Part shown: in pieces, positions 1-7,957 of the stretch
Layout: every line of letters begins with the position of its first letter
Position numbering within the stretch: the stretch's first letter is position 1
NCBI GenBank assembly: GCA_022736275.1
Contig: DZBJ01000002.1
Location: 90,288-153,442 of the forward strand
Direction of reading: 5' to 3'
DNA: 63,155 bases
Source of the DNA: Rikenella microfusus
GTDB taxonomy: Bacteria > Bacteroidota > Bacteroidia > Bacteroidales > VadinHA17
Translations under genes and position numbers: made by a program
The notes under the pieces: generated by a model
What the model was told of the DNA's origin: nothing
Database searches by the model: none
The model's input: only the letters and a program-made list of their open reading frames with translations

Positions 1-155
1 CAATCTATACCACGGATGTAAAATTCTGGGAGGAGGTAAACAGGGTTTACGCTGATTTCTTCGGCCCTGTGCAGCCGGCGAGGTCGATCATTACCGTGGC
101 AGCCCTTCATCACGGGTGCCTGGTTGAGATCGAGGCAGTGGCTTTCACACTCTGA
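1..155 (+). CDS. RidA family protein (3' end only)
   Basis: The window opens inside an open frame (codons from base 3) that ends in TGA at 153-155. The visible 50 residues resemble the C-terminal half of RidA/YjgF proteins, which hydrolyse reactive enamine/imine intermediates of amino-acid metabolism. Seen: an Arg-Ser-Ile-Ile-Thr-Val-Ala-Ala-Leu stretch followed by CLVEIEAVAF, which matches the family's substrate Arg and the closing VEIEAVA strand. The N-terminus and upstream context lie outside the window. The family call is from the short C-terminal motif only. Confidence 0.72.
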   Translation, partial: IYTTDVKFWEEVNRVYADFFGPVQPARSIITVAALHHGCLVEIEAVAFTL

Positions 156-182
156 TTTGCCACTTTGTCATGTTTACCGTTA

Positions 183-198
183 TGGCCGGCATTTTGCT
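183..198 (+). promoter_or_regulatory. sigma-54-like -24/-12 promoter upstream of grpE-dnaJ
   Basis: TGGCCGGCATTTTGCT carries the GG at 184-185 and the GC at 196-197 with exact -24/-12 spacing, and matches TGGC and TTGC of the consensus TGGCACN5TTGCW. It sits in the 71-bp gap between the RidA tail and grpE. The predicted start near 209 leaves a short leader to the ATG at 227. The motif and spacing are seen; use by RpoN is inferred. Confidence 0.55.
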
Positions 199-226
199 TA
201 AGGGCCGATAGTAAAGTTTTTTTATC

Positions 227-817
227 ATGGTGAAAAAGAAAAGTCACGAAGAGAGGCATGATGATTCCATGCCCGCAGATGAAGCACAGGAGAGCCAGGT
301 CTCAGCCGGCGGTGAAGCGCGGGGAGAGGCAACATCCCCCGGCGAAAAGGATGAATCCGCAAAGAGCCAGGCCGAAGAGGAGCTGATGGGAAAACTGACA
401 GAAATGCAGGACAGGTACCTGAGGCTATCAGCTGAATTTGACAATTACAGGAAAAGAACCCTTCGCGAAAAGATTGATCTGGCCCAGGCAGGCGGTGAAA
501 CGGTCATCAGAAACCTGCTCCCGATAGTTGACGATTTTGACAGGGCCATCATCTCCATGAGGGCCACCGACGACTGCAGCGCCGTGAAGGCCGGGCTTGA
601 ACTGATCTATGTTAAGATAAATGACTTCCTCAGGCAGAACGGCGTGAAGGAGATAGAGGCAGTAAACGAGCCTTTCAACAGTGACATTCATGATGCTGTG
701 ACCAGTATGGCTGTAGCTGATGATTCTATGAAGGGAAAGATTATTGACGTTACGCAGAAGGGGTATACCCTGAATGAAAAGGTGATCCGCCATCCGAAGG
801 TGATAGTGGGCGAATAA
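227..817 (+). CDS. grpE: Nucleotide exchange factor GrpE
   Basis: GrpE releases ADP from DnaK and so resets the Hsp70 folding cycle in the cytoplasm. The 196-residue protein has the usual layout: a charged, low-complexity first 50 residues, a long helix (about 50-110) containing the signature LLPIVDDFDRAI, and a C-terminal beta domain ending GYTLNEKVIRHPKVIVGE. Length is normal for the family. dnaJ follows after 22 bp, so the two co-chaperones probably form an operon; dnaK is not in the window. The gene is preceded by a sigma-54-like element, which would be an uncommon way to drive grpE. Confidence 0.96.
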   Translation: MVKKKSHEERHDDSMPADEAQESQVSAGGEARGEATSPGEKDESAKSQAEEELMGKLTEMQDRYLRLSAEFDNYRKRTLREKIDLAQAGGETVIRNLLPIVDDFDRAIISMRATDDCSAVKAGLELIYVKINDFLRQNGVKEIEAVNEPFNSDIHDAVTSMAVADDSMKGKIIDVTQKGYTLNEKVIRHPKVIVGE

Positions 818-839
818 AAGTATGGTTCTGAACTGAAAC

Positions 840-1991
840 ATGTCGAAAAGAGACTATTACGAAGTACTGGGCGTCAGCAAGGGAGCCTCGAAGGATGAGA
901 TAAAGAAGGCCTACCGCAAACAGGCCCTTAAATACCATCCTGACAAGAACCCCAGCAACAAGGAGGCCGAGGAGAAGTTCAAGGAGGCTGCCGAGGCTTA
1001 CGAGGTCCTCAGCAATGATGACAAGAAGGCGCGGTATGACCAGTTCGGTCATGCCGGCATGGGAAATAACATGAACAGCGGCTTCGGCGGCGGCATGACC
1101 ATGGATGACATCTTCTCCTCATTCGGCGACATCTTCGGTGACGCCTTCGGAGGCGCCTTCGGAGGATCACGCAGGGGTGGCGGACGCTCGCGCAGCGTAA
1201 ACAAGGGTACCAACCTGAGGCTGAAGGTCAAGCTCACCCTCGAGGAGTTTGCCCATGGTGCGGAGAAGAAGGTCAGGGTGACCAAATATGTCACCTGCAA
1301 CAGCTGTCACGGATCAGGCGCCGCTACTGACAATGACATTACGACATGTACCGCCTGCAAGGGTACCGGCCATACCACACGTGTGATGAATACCATCCTG
1401 GGGCAGATGCAGACAACCGCCGCCTGCAATGTCTGCGGCGGTGAGGGCAAGGTGATTACGAAAAAATGCCACAAGTGCTACGGCGAAGGAATAATCCAGG
1501 CTGAAGAGGTGATACCACTCTCAATTCCTGCGGGACTGGCCCCCGGCATGCAGCTTTCGGTGACAGGCAAAGGCAACGCCGCGCGCCGCGGCGGCATTAA
1601 CGGTGACCTGATTGTGGTGATTGACGAGGAGCCCCACGATGAACTTGTACGCGAGGGCAATGACCTCATATACAACCTCTTTATAAGCATCCCCGATGCC
1701 ATCCTGGGCGCCAACGTGGAGGTCCCCACAATTGAAGGCAAGGTGAGGATCAAGATAGACCCCGGAACACAGGGAGGCAAGATCCTGCGCCTGCGTGGCA
1801 AAGGGCTGCCTGACGTCAATGGCTACGGCAAAGGTGACCTGCTCGTCAATGTGAACGTGTGGATACCGAAAAACCTCTCAAGAGATGAGCTGAAGACCAT
1901 TGAACAGTACCGCAATTCCCCCACTTTCACCCCCAAGCCCGATGCTGATGACAAGGGCTTCTTTGACAGGGTCAAGAATTACTTTTCATAG
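840..1991 (+). CDS. dnaJ: Chaperone protein DnaJ (Hsp40, type I)
   Basis: DnaJ delivers unfolded substrates to DnaK and stimulates its ATPase. All type I domains are present in 383 residues: J domain with HPD at 33-35, a Gly/Phe-rich linker (about 75-120), the zinc domain with four CxxCxGxG repeats ([32 protein letters not shown]), and the two C-terminal beta-sandwich domains. It lies 22 bp after grpE and is followed by a clear intrinsic terminator, so grpE-dnaJ is probably a two-gene unit. Confidence 0.97.
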   Translation: MSKRDYYEVLGVSKGASKDEIKKAYRKQALKYHPDKNPSNKEAEEKFKEAAEAYEVLSNDDKKARYDQFGHAGMGNNMNSGFGGGMTMDDIFSSFGDIFGDAFGGAFGGSRRGGGRSRSVNKGTNLRLKVKLTLEEFAHGAEKKVRVTKYVTCNSCHGSGAATDNDITTCTACKGTGHTTRVMNTILGQMQTTAACNVCGGEGKVITKKCHKCYGEGIIQAEEVIPLSIPAGLAPGMQLSVTGKGNAARRGGINGDLIVVIDEEPHDELVREGNDLIYNLFISIPDAILGANVEVPTIEGKVRIKIDPGTQGGKILRLRGKGLPDVNGYGKGDLLVNVNVWIPKNLSRDELKTIEQYRNSPTFTPKPDADDKGFFDRVKNYFS

Positions 1992-2010
1992 TTCCGTTCT
2001 ACAGCCGGCA

Positions 2011-2053
2011 AAAGGGTTGATGCGCGACAGACTGAGCGTATCAACCTTTTTTA
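2011..2053 (+). terminator. Intrinsic terminator after dnaJ
   Basis: GGGTTGATGCGC and GCGTATCAACCT pair almost perfectly (one G-T pair and one end mismatch) around a short loop and are followed by TTTTTT. It closes the grpE-dnaJ unit before the ABC exporter genes. Confidence 0.8.
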
Positions 2054-2061
2054 TATCTTTG
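2054..2061 (+). promoter_or_regulatory. Candidate -7 box for the ABC exporter operon
   Basis: TATCTTTG fits the Bacteroidota -7 consensus TAnnTTTG and lies 37 bp before the ATP-binding subunit start. No good -33 TTTG is visible at the expected distance, so this is tentative. Confidence 0.35.
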
Positions 2062-2097
2062 GATATTCCGGACTAACGGTCTAATCGTGGAAAGAAA

Positions 2098-3024
2098 ATG
2101 ACACTATTTGAAGCACAAAACGTAACCAAACGCTTTGCGACCCAGACAGCACTCGACGGGGTCAGCATAAGCGTCCCGGAGCAGAGCATCTATGGACTTC
2201 TCGGCCCTAACGGAGCAGGCAAAACCACCCTGATCCGGATAATCAACCAGATAACTGCTCCCGACACTGGCTCCCTGTTTCTCAGCGGCCGTCCGCTGAA
2301 GCCTGCAGATGTGCATAACATCGGTTATCTGCCTGAAGAGCGCGGACTGTACAAGAAGATGAAGGTGGGCGAACAGGCTCTCTACCTGGCACAGCTCAAG
2401 GGACTCAGCCACGCGGAAGCCATGCGCCGCCTGAAATACTGGTTTAAAAAACTGGAGATAACAGGGTGGTGGGACAAGAAAGTGGAGGAGCTTTCTAAGG
2501 GCATGCAGCAGAAAGTGCAGTTCGTGACAACTGTCCTCCATGAACCGAAGCTGCTTATCTTCGATGAACCCTTCACCGGGTTTGACCCTATAAACGTCAA
2601 GCAGATAAAGGAAGAGATCCTCTTCCTCAGGGAGAGAGGGGCAACAATAATCTTCTCAACTCATAACATGAGCTCGGTGGAGGAACTATGCGACAACATC
2701 ACCCTGATCAACAAGGCCAACACAATACTTGAGGGGAGCGTTGAAAAGATACGCAACGACTGGGCAGCGAATGAATACGACATTGTTTTTGCCGGCGAGG
2801 TAACCCCGTCAGGCAACGGCCACTTCTCCGTTATGAGTTCCGCCTTTGACGATGGAAAGAGCGCAGTACGCATCAGGGCTGCCGAATCAGGAGACACAAA
2901 CGAAATAATAAGAGCCATGACCACGGCAGGCAGGGTTGTGTCATTCAATCCCTCACTCCCGTCAATGAACGAGATTTTCATCAGGGTAGTTGAAAAGAAG
3001 AACAAGGAAGCTGCAAAAAACTGA
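2098..3024 (+). CDS. ABC transporter ATP-binding protein (NatA-like exporter)
   Basis: This is the nucleotide-binding subunit of an ABC-2 type exporter. The 308 residues contain Walker A GPNGAGKTT (about 36-44), the ABC signature as LSKGMQQK, Walker B LLIFDEPFTGFDP and a switch His in STHNMSSVEE. The C-terminal 80-90 residues form the extra domain typical of NatA-like subunits (a DUF4162-like region). Its membrane partner starts 3 bp downstream, which makes a two-component exporter at the inner membrane. The substrate cannot be read from sequence; NatAB homologues were linked to sodium or drug export. Confidence 0.9.
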   Translation: MTLFEAQNVTKRFATQTALDGVSISVPEQSIYGLLGPNGAGKTTLIRIINQITAPDTGSLFLSGRPLKPADVHNIGYLPEERGLYKKMKVGEQALYLAQLKGLSHAEAMRRLKYWFKKLEITGWWDKKVEELSKGMQQKVQFVTTVLHEPKLLIFDEPFTGFDPINVKQIKEEILFLRERGATIIFSTHNMSSVEELCDNITLINKANTILEGSVEKIRNDWAANEYDIVFAGEVTPSGNGHFSVMSSAFDDGKSAVRIRAAESGDTNEIIRAMTTAGRVVSFNPSLPSMNEIFIRVVEKKNKEAAKN

Positions 3025-3027
3025 GCC

Positions 3028-4383
3028 ATGAACAAGATATCTCTAATAATCCGCAGGGAGTACATCACGAGGGTACGCAAGAAGTCATTCATCATAATGA
3101 CGTTGCTGACACCTTTGCTCTTCGCTCTCATCTTCATCGTTCCCGCACTGGTCATGTCAAGCGAAGACAAGGATTTCAAGAAGATTGCAGTCATTGAAGA
3201 CAACTCCGATCTCTTCACCAATGTCATACCTGACACCAAGGACACTGGTTTTGAATACCTTGCCGGAGTAAGGCTGGATGACATAAAGAATAACTTCACC
3301 GAGATGGGATATTACGGAGTTCTATACATCTCTCCCCAGATCATCACCACGCCAAATGCCATTCAGCTGATCTCGAGGAAACAGCCACCCATCGGCCTTC
3401 TTGATCATATATCCGGCTCACTTGAGAAGGAGATAGAAAAACAGAAACTCCTGGCATACAACATTGAAAACCTTGACGAGATACTCAAAACCATCAACAC
3501 CAGCGTCAGGATCCAGACCATCAAGATTGATGATGCGGGAGGCGTGACGGAGACAAGCACAGGCATATCAATGGCCCTGGCTTACCTCAGCGGGTTCCTG
3601 ATGTACATGCTTGTGTTCATGTTCGGATCGATGGTAATGAGAGGGGTTATTGAGGAAAAGACAAGCCGTATTGTGGAGGTGATCGTTTCATCGGTCAAAC
3701 CTGTGCAGCTGATGCTCGGGAAGATCATCGGCGTTGCACTCGTCGGCCTGACGCAGTTCAGCATCTGGATATTGCTCACCCTTGCCATAATCACCGTTGT
3801 CCGGACAAGCGTTCTGCCTGCCGGCACCATGGAACAGATACAGCAGCTGCCTCAGAGTTTTGCAGGTGACAATCCGTTGCCTGCGGGCACGGAAACAACA
3901 GCAATATCTGCAGATCAGATAACCGAGTTCCAGTCAATGTTTGCCAACGCCATGAACCAGCCATGGGGGCTCATCATTTTCTGCTTCATCTTCTATTTCA
4001 TCACCGGATACCTTCTCTATGCTTCGCTTTTTGCAGCAATCGGGTCGGCGGTAGACAATGAGACGGAGACCCAGCAGTTCATGCTGCCGGTCACCATACC
4101 CATAATACTGGGCCTGATAGTTGCCATGGGGACAATGCAGAATCCTGAGAGCTCCCTCTCATTCTGGTTCTCAATTATTCCTCTCACCTCCCCTATCGTT
4201 ATGGTGGCCCGCATACCTTTTGATGTCCCGGCCTGGGAGATAGCCCTCTCAATGGCCCTTATGATAGTGACAATCGCCGGATGCATATGGATGGCAGCAA
4301 AGATATACCGCACCGGAATACTCATGTACGGTAAAAAGACATCCTACAAGGAACTGTGGAAGTGGCTTACATACAAAGGTTAA
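3028..4383 (+). CDS. ABC-2 type transporter permease (NatB-like)
   Basis: Membrane subunit paired with the preceding ATPase. The 451-residue protein has one N-terminal membrane helix (about 21-45), a large extracytoplasmic domain (about 46-180), then a block of hydrophobic helices (about 185-430) containing the conserved VIEEKTSRIVEVIVSSVKP stretch of the ABC2_membrane_3 family. It is separated from its ATPase by 3 bp and from the downstream regulator by 12 bp, so all three are likely cotranscribed. The substrate is unknown. Confidence 0.88.
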   Translation: MNKISLIIRREYITRVRKKSFIIMTLLTPLLFALIFIVPALVMSSEDKDFKKIAVIEDNSDLFTNVIPDTKDTGFEYLAGVRLDDIKNNFTEMGYYGVLYISPQIITTPNAIQLISRKQPPIGLLDHISGSLEKEIEKQKLLAYNIENLDEILKTINTSVRIQTIKIDDAGGVTETSTGISMALAYLSGFLMYMLVFMFGSMVMRGVIEEKTSRIVEVIVSSVKPVQLMLGKIIGVALVGLTQFSIWILLTLAIITVVRTSVLPAGTMEQIQQLPQSFAGDNPLPAGTETTAISADQITEFQSMFANAMNQPWGLIIFCFIFYFITGYLLYASLFAAIGSAVDNETETQQFMLPVTIPIILGLIVAMGTMQNPESSLSFWFSIIPLTSPIVMVARIPFDVPAWEIALSMALMIVTIAGCIWMAAKIYRTGILMYGKKTSYKELWKWLTYKG

Positions 4384-4395
4384 ACAGGATCTGAC

Positions 4396-5574
4396 ATGCC
4401 GAAGATATTAGTCATAGATGACGAAAAATCAATCAGGAACACCCTTAAGGACGTACTTGAATATGAGAAATATGAGGTCGACCTCGCAGAAGAGGGTCCG
4501 GAAGGAATAGGGCTGTTCACCCAGGGATCATATGATGTTGTCCTTTGTGACATCAAAATGGCGAAGATGGATGGTATCGAAGTCCTTCAGAAACTCCAGG
4601 AGCAGTCAACGGACGTGCCTGTCATAATGATCTCAGGTCATGGCAACATCGACACTGCCGTTGACGCCATCAGGAAGGGAGCCTTTGATTTCCTGGAGAA
4701 GCCGCTTGATCTTAACCGCCTTCTGATCACCATACGCAACGCCCTGGAAAGAGGATCGCTCATCTCCCAGACCAAGGTCCTTAAGAAACAGGTCAGCAAG
4801 AAGTTTGAGATAGTGGGTGCATCCAGTGCCATCAGAATGGTGAAGGAGATGATTGACAGGGTTGCTCCGACGGAAGCCCGGGTGCTTATCACCGGCTCCA
4901 ACGGCACCGGCAAGGAGCTTGTCGCCCACCAGATACATGAAAAGAGCAACCGCGCCAGGGGCCCCTTTGTGGAGGTCAACTGCGCCGCCATACCCTCCGA
5001 ACTGATAGAGAGTGAGCTCTTCGGTCATGAAAAAGGATCATTCACCTCGGCCATCAAACAGCGCATCGGCAAATTTGAACAGGCCACCGGAGGAACCATC
5101 TTCCTCGACGAGGTGGGCGACATGAGCCTTGCAGCCCAGGCCAAGGTGCTGAGGGCCCTGCAGGAGAACAAGATAACACGTGTGGGGTCAGACAAGGATA
5201 TTCATGTAGACGTCAGAGTCATTGCCGCAACCAACAAGAATATAAGGGATGAGATTGACCGCAACAACTTCCGTGAAGATCTCTATCACCGCCTCAGCGT
5301 CATACTGATCCACGTGCCCACCCTTAACGAGAGGAGTGATGACATCCCTCTCCTTGCCGACCATTTCAATACCCTCATATGCGGTGAATACGGCATGGGA
5401 AAGAAGAAGATAAAACCTGACGCCATTGCCGAACTGCAGAGGATAAAGTGGACCGGGAACATCAGGGAATTCAGGAATGTCCTGGAGCGCCTGATCATAC
5501 TCTGTCCCGAGGAGATTACCGGAAAGGATGTGGTTGCTTATGCACATCCAGTATCAGGATTCAGTGAGATATGA
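4396..5574 (+). CDS. NtrC-family response regulator without DNA-binding domain
   Basis: The N-terminal receiver domain (1-120) has the acidic pair DD at 8-9, phospho-acceptor Asp52 in LCDIKMAKMDG, and Lys in the EKPL motif. The central AAA+ domain has Walker A GSNGTGKE and Walker B GGTIFLDEVGDM. Two features are odd. The sigma-54 contact loop reads GSFTSA at 214-219 instead of GAFTGA. The protein stops at residue 392, soon after the AAA+ lid, with no Fis-type helix-turn-helix. It may therefore act without binding its own DNA site, or not through sigma-54 at all. It overlaps the next gene by ATGA. Confidence 0.88.
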   Translation: MPKILVIDDEKSIRNTLKDVLEYEKYEVDLAEEGPEGIGLFTQGSYDVVLCDIKMAKMDGIEVLQKLQEQSTDVPVIMISGHGNIDTAVDAIRKGAFDFLEKPLDLNRLLITIRNALERGSLISQTKVLKKQVSKKFEIVGASSAIRMVKEMIDRVAPTEARVLITGSNGTGKELVAHQIHEKSNRARGPFVEVNCAAIPSELIESELFGHEKGSFTSAIKQRIGKFEQATGGTIFLDEVGDMSLAAQAKVLRALQENKITRVGSDKDIHVDVRVIAATNKNIRDEIDRNNFREDLYHRLSVILIHVPTLNERSDDIPLLADHFNTLICGEYGMGKKKIKPDAIAELQRIKWTGNIREFRNVLERLIILCPEEITGKDVVAYAHPVSGFSEI

Positions 5575-7934
5575 AAAAGAGGAACGGACTGCTGCCTGCA
5601 ATGGCGCTGTTGTCTGTGCTTATCCTGACACCAGGCTGTGACAGGAGTGGCAGGGAGAGGATACCTGTCTCCTTCAATGAAGACTGGATGTTTATCAGGC
5701 AGGACTCCGCCATCGCTGACAATATCCTTCCAGGGAACATTCCAAACCACAAGTGGGAGGAGATCACCCTCCCTCATTCGGCTTTTATTGAGCCACTTGT
5801 CATTTCGGGAGGCCAGTGGACCGGCATCTGCTGGTACAGGAAGCTTTACAGGCCTGAAAGGGGACAGCGTCACCGTCATACCGGCCTTCTCTTTGACGGG
5901 GCCATGCATGACGCAATCATCTATCTCAACGGTGTGGAGATCAGCCGTCATACCGGTGGTTATGTTCCGTTTTATGTCAATATCACTGATGACCTTGTCT
6001 ATGGAAAGGAGAACGAGATACTTGTAAGGCTCGACAACAGGGAGAACCCATCCATTCCGCCGGGTAAGCCTCTTGCGGAGCTGGATTTTCTCTATTACAG
6101 CGGCCTCTATCGTAACGTGAGCCTCTTTGTGACTGACAGGCTTCACATAACTTCTCCGCAGGAGTATCATTCCATGCCCGGAGGAGGAATAATCACCGGG
6201 GTGCGTGATCTGAGCCGCGATGCAGCCACACTAACGGTATCGGTTCATGTGAGCAATGATGACAATATCCCCCGTTCATTCCACATGAAGAATACACTTC
6301 TTGATGCGGCCGGCCTTGACATCGCCTCATCACGTTCTGAGCGTGTTGAGCTGGAACCGGGACAGAGCCGGCGCCTGATGACAAAGATTATCGTCATGCA
6401 GCCTGCACTCTGGTCACCTGACAAGCCGTTCCTCTATACGCTGGTAACCGAGCTTCAATCAGACAACGGCGTCATAGACAGACGTGAGACGCGCACCGGT
6501 ATACGATCAGTGAGGATAACCTCTGACAGGGGACTGGTATTGAATGGAGAGCCGGTACCGGTCATGGGAACGAACAGGCATCAGGATTATCCCTATATAG
6601 GATACGCTCTCTCTGACGAGGCCAGCTACCGCGATGCCTTCAAGATCAGGGAGGCTGGTTTTAATCTCGTCCGTTGTTCGCACTACCCTCCTTCCCCGGC
6701 ATTCCTAAATGCCTGTGATGAGATCGGACTGATGGTCATCAATGCCCTCCCCGGGTGGCAGTTCATGGGTGATTCGCTCTTCAGGGAGGCATCGGTACGT
6801 GACACACGCCAGATATGCCGTCGTGACCGTAACCACCCTTCGGTGATCATGTGGGAAGCCTCACTTAATAAGACCCTCATGCCATACAGCTTCCTCACCC
6901 GTCTGCATGAGACAGTCAAGGAAGAACTTCCTTATGGCAACAACTACACCTGCAGCTGGATGGATACCATTTGTGATGTCTTTATGCCAGCCAGACAGCA
7001 CGCCCGGGCACCCCTCTACTGGAAGGGTTACAGCAGGGAAAAACCTCTCTTTGTCTCCGAGTACGGCGACTGGGAGTACAACGCACAGAACGCAGGGTTC
7101 AACCAGACGGAGTTCAGTGACCTGGCTCCCGCAGAAAGGAACTCAAGGCAACGGCGCGGTGCAGGAGACCGCAGGATGCTGCAACAGGCCCATAACTTCC
7201 AGGAAGCACATAACGACAACCTGAGCAGCCCCGCCTTCGGAGACGCCAACTGGCTAATGTTCGATTACAACAGGAGCTATGCCCCCGATATCGAAACCTC
7301 GGGTGTGATGGATATTTTCAGGATTCCGAAGTTTGCCTACTGGTTCTACAGTAGCCAGACTGACGCGGGCCCGGTCTGTTTCATAGCCAATTATAACCTG
7401 CCCTCGTCAGGCAACACGGTAACGGTATACAGCAACGCCGACAGCGTGCAGCTTTTCCGCAATGACACGCTGATTGCCGTACATGGGCCAGACAGTGACA
7501 ACGCTTCGGTGAACCTTAAGCACCCTCCCTTTACCTTTACTCTTCCCGGATACGCGCCGGGCACACTGAAGGCAACCGGCCTGAGAAACGGAGCTGAGTT
7601 CATCTCACACAGCGTCACCACTCCCGGACCTCCGGCAGCACTCCGGCTGGCAGCTGACTTAAGCAACAAGCCTCTGAAGGCTGGCGGTTCGGATGTAGTC
7701 TTTGTCTATGCCACCCTCGTTGACTCTGTCGGTAACCCGGTCCATAATGCCGACTCGCTGGTGGAGTTCTCGGTAAGGGGAAATGGCGTACTGATTGGTC
7801 AGAATCCCATGCGGGCTGAAGCCGGAGTGGCTTCAATTCTGCTCAGGGCCGGAACAAACCCGGGAAAGATAATGATCAGCGCCCTCTCCGGAGAGATGGC
7901 TGAGGCTGAGATAATGACAGAATCGAGAAAATGA
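5571..7934 (+). CDS. Glycoside hydrolase family 2 lipoprotein, acid/base residue replaced
   Basis: A 787-residue member of the GH2 beta-galactosidase/glucuronidase/mannosidase fold. A lipoprotein signal ends at LTPGC (Cys about 23), so it is probably exported and membrane anchored. The order is sugar-binding jelly roll (about 35-200), Ig-like domain, TIM barrel (about 320-600), then C-terminal Ig/DUF4982-like and invasin-like domains. The barrel has NRHQDYPYIG, CSHYPPSPAFL, RNHPSVIMWEASLNKT and the nucleophile Glu497 in VSEYGDWEY. The usual Glu acid/base after Asn (LNE) is Lys434 (codon AAG). Substrate unknown. It is translationally coupled to the regulator upstream. Confidence 0.88.
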   Translation: MKKRNGLLPAMALLSVLILTPGCDRSGRERIPVSFNEDWMFIRQDSAIADNILPGNIPNHKWEEITLPHSAFIEPLVISGGQWTGICWYRKLYRPERGQRHRHTGLLFDGAMHDAIIYLNGVEISRHTGGYVPFYVNITDDLVYGKENEILVRLDNRENPSIPPGKPLAELDFLYYSGLYRNVSLFVTDRLHITSPQEYHSMPGGGIITGVRDLSRDAATLTVSVHVSNDDNIPRSFHMKNTLLDAAGLDIASSRSERVELEPGQSRRLMTKIIVMQPALWSPDKPFLYTLVTELQSDNGVIDRRETRTGIRSVRITSDRGLVLNGEPVPVMGTNRHQDYPYIGYALSDEASYRDAFKIREAGFNLVRCSHYPPSPAFLNACDEIGLMVINALPGWQFMGDSLFREASVRDTRQICRRDRNHPSVIMWEASLNKTLMPYSFLTRLHETVKEELPYGNNYTCSWMDTICDVFMPARQHARAPLYWKGYSREKPLFVSEYGDWEYNAQNAGFNQTEFSDLAPAERNSRQRRGAGDRRMLQQAHNFQEAHNDNLSSPAFGDANWLMFDYNRSYAPDIETSGVMDIFRIPKFAYWFYSSQTDAGPVCFIANYNLPSSGNTVTVYSNADSVQLFRNDTLIAVHGPDSDNASVNLKHPPFTFTLPGYAPGTLKATGLRNGAEFISHSVTTPGPPAALRLAADLSNKPLKAGGSDVVFVYATLVDSVGNPVHNADSLVEFSVRGNGVLIGQNPMRAEAGVASILLRAGTNPGKIMISALSGEMAEAEIMTESRK

Positions 7935-7957
7935 GCCCCGGGAAAAACCCCGGCTTC

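Noticed and set aside
7935..7957. Short CCGGG/CCCGG hairpin between GH2 and acyltransferase genes as a terminator
   Set aside because: Only five base pairs with no T tract on either strand; not supported as a terminator.
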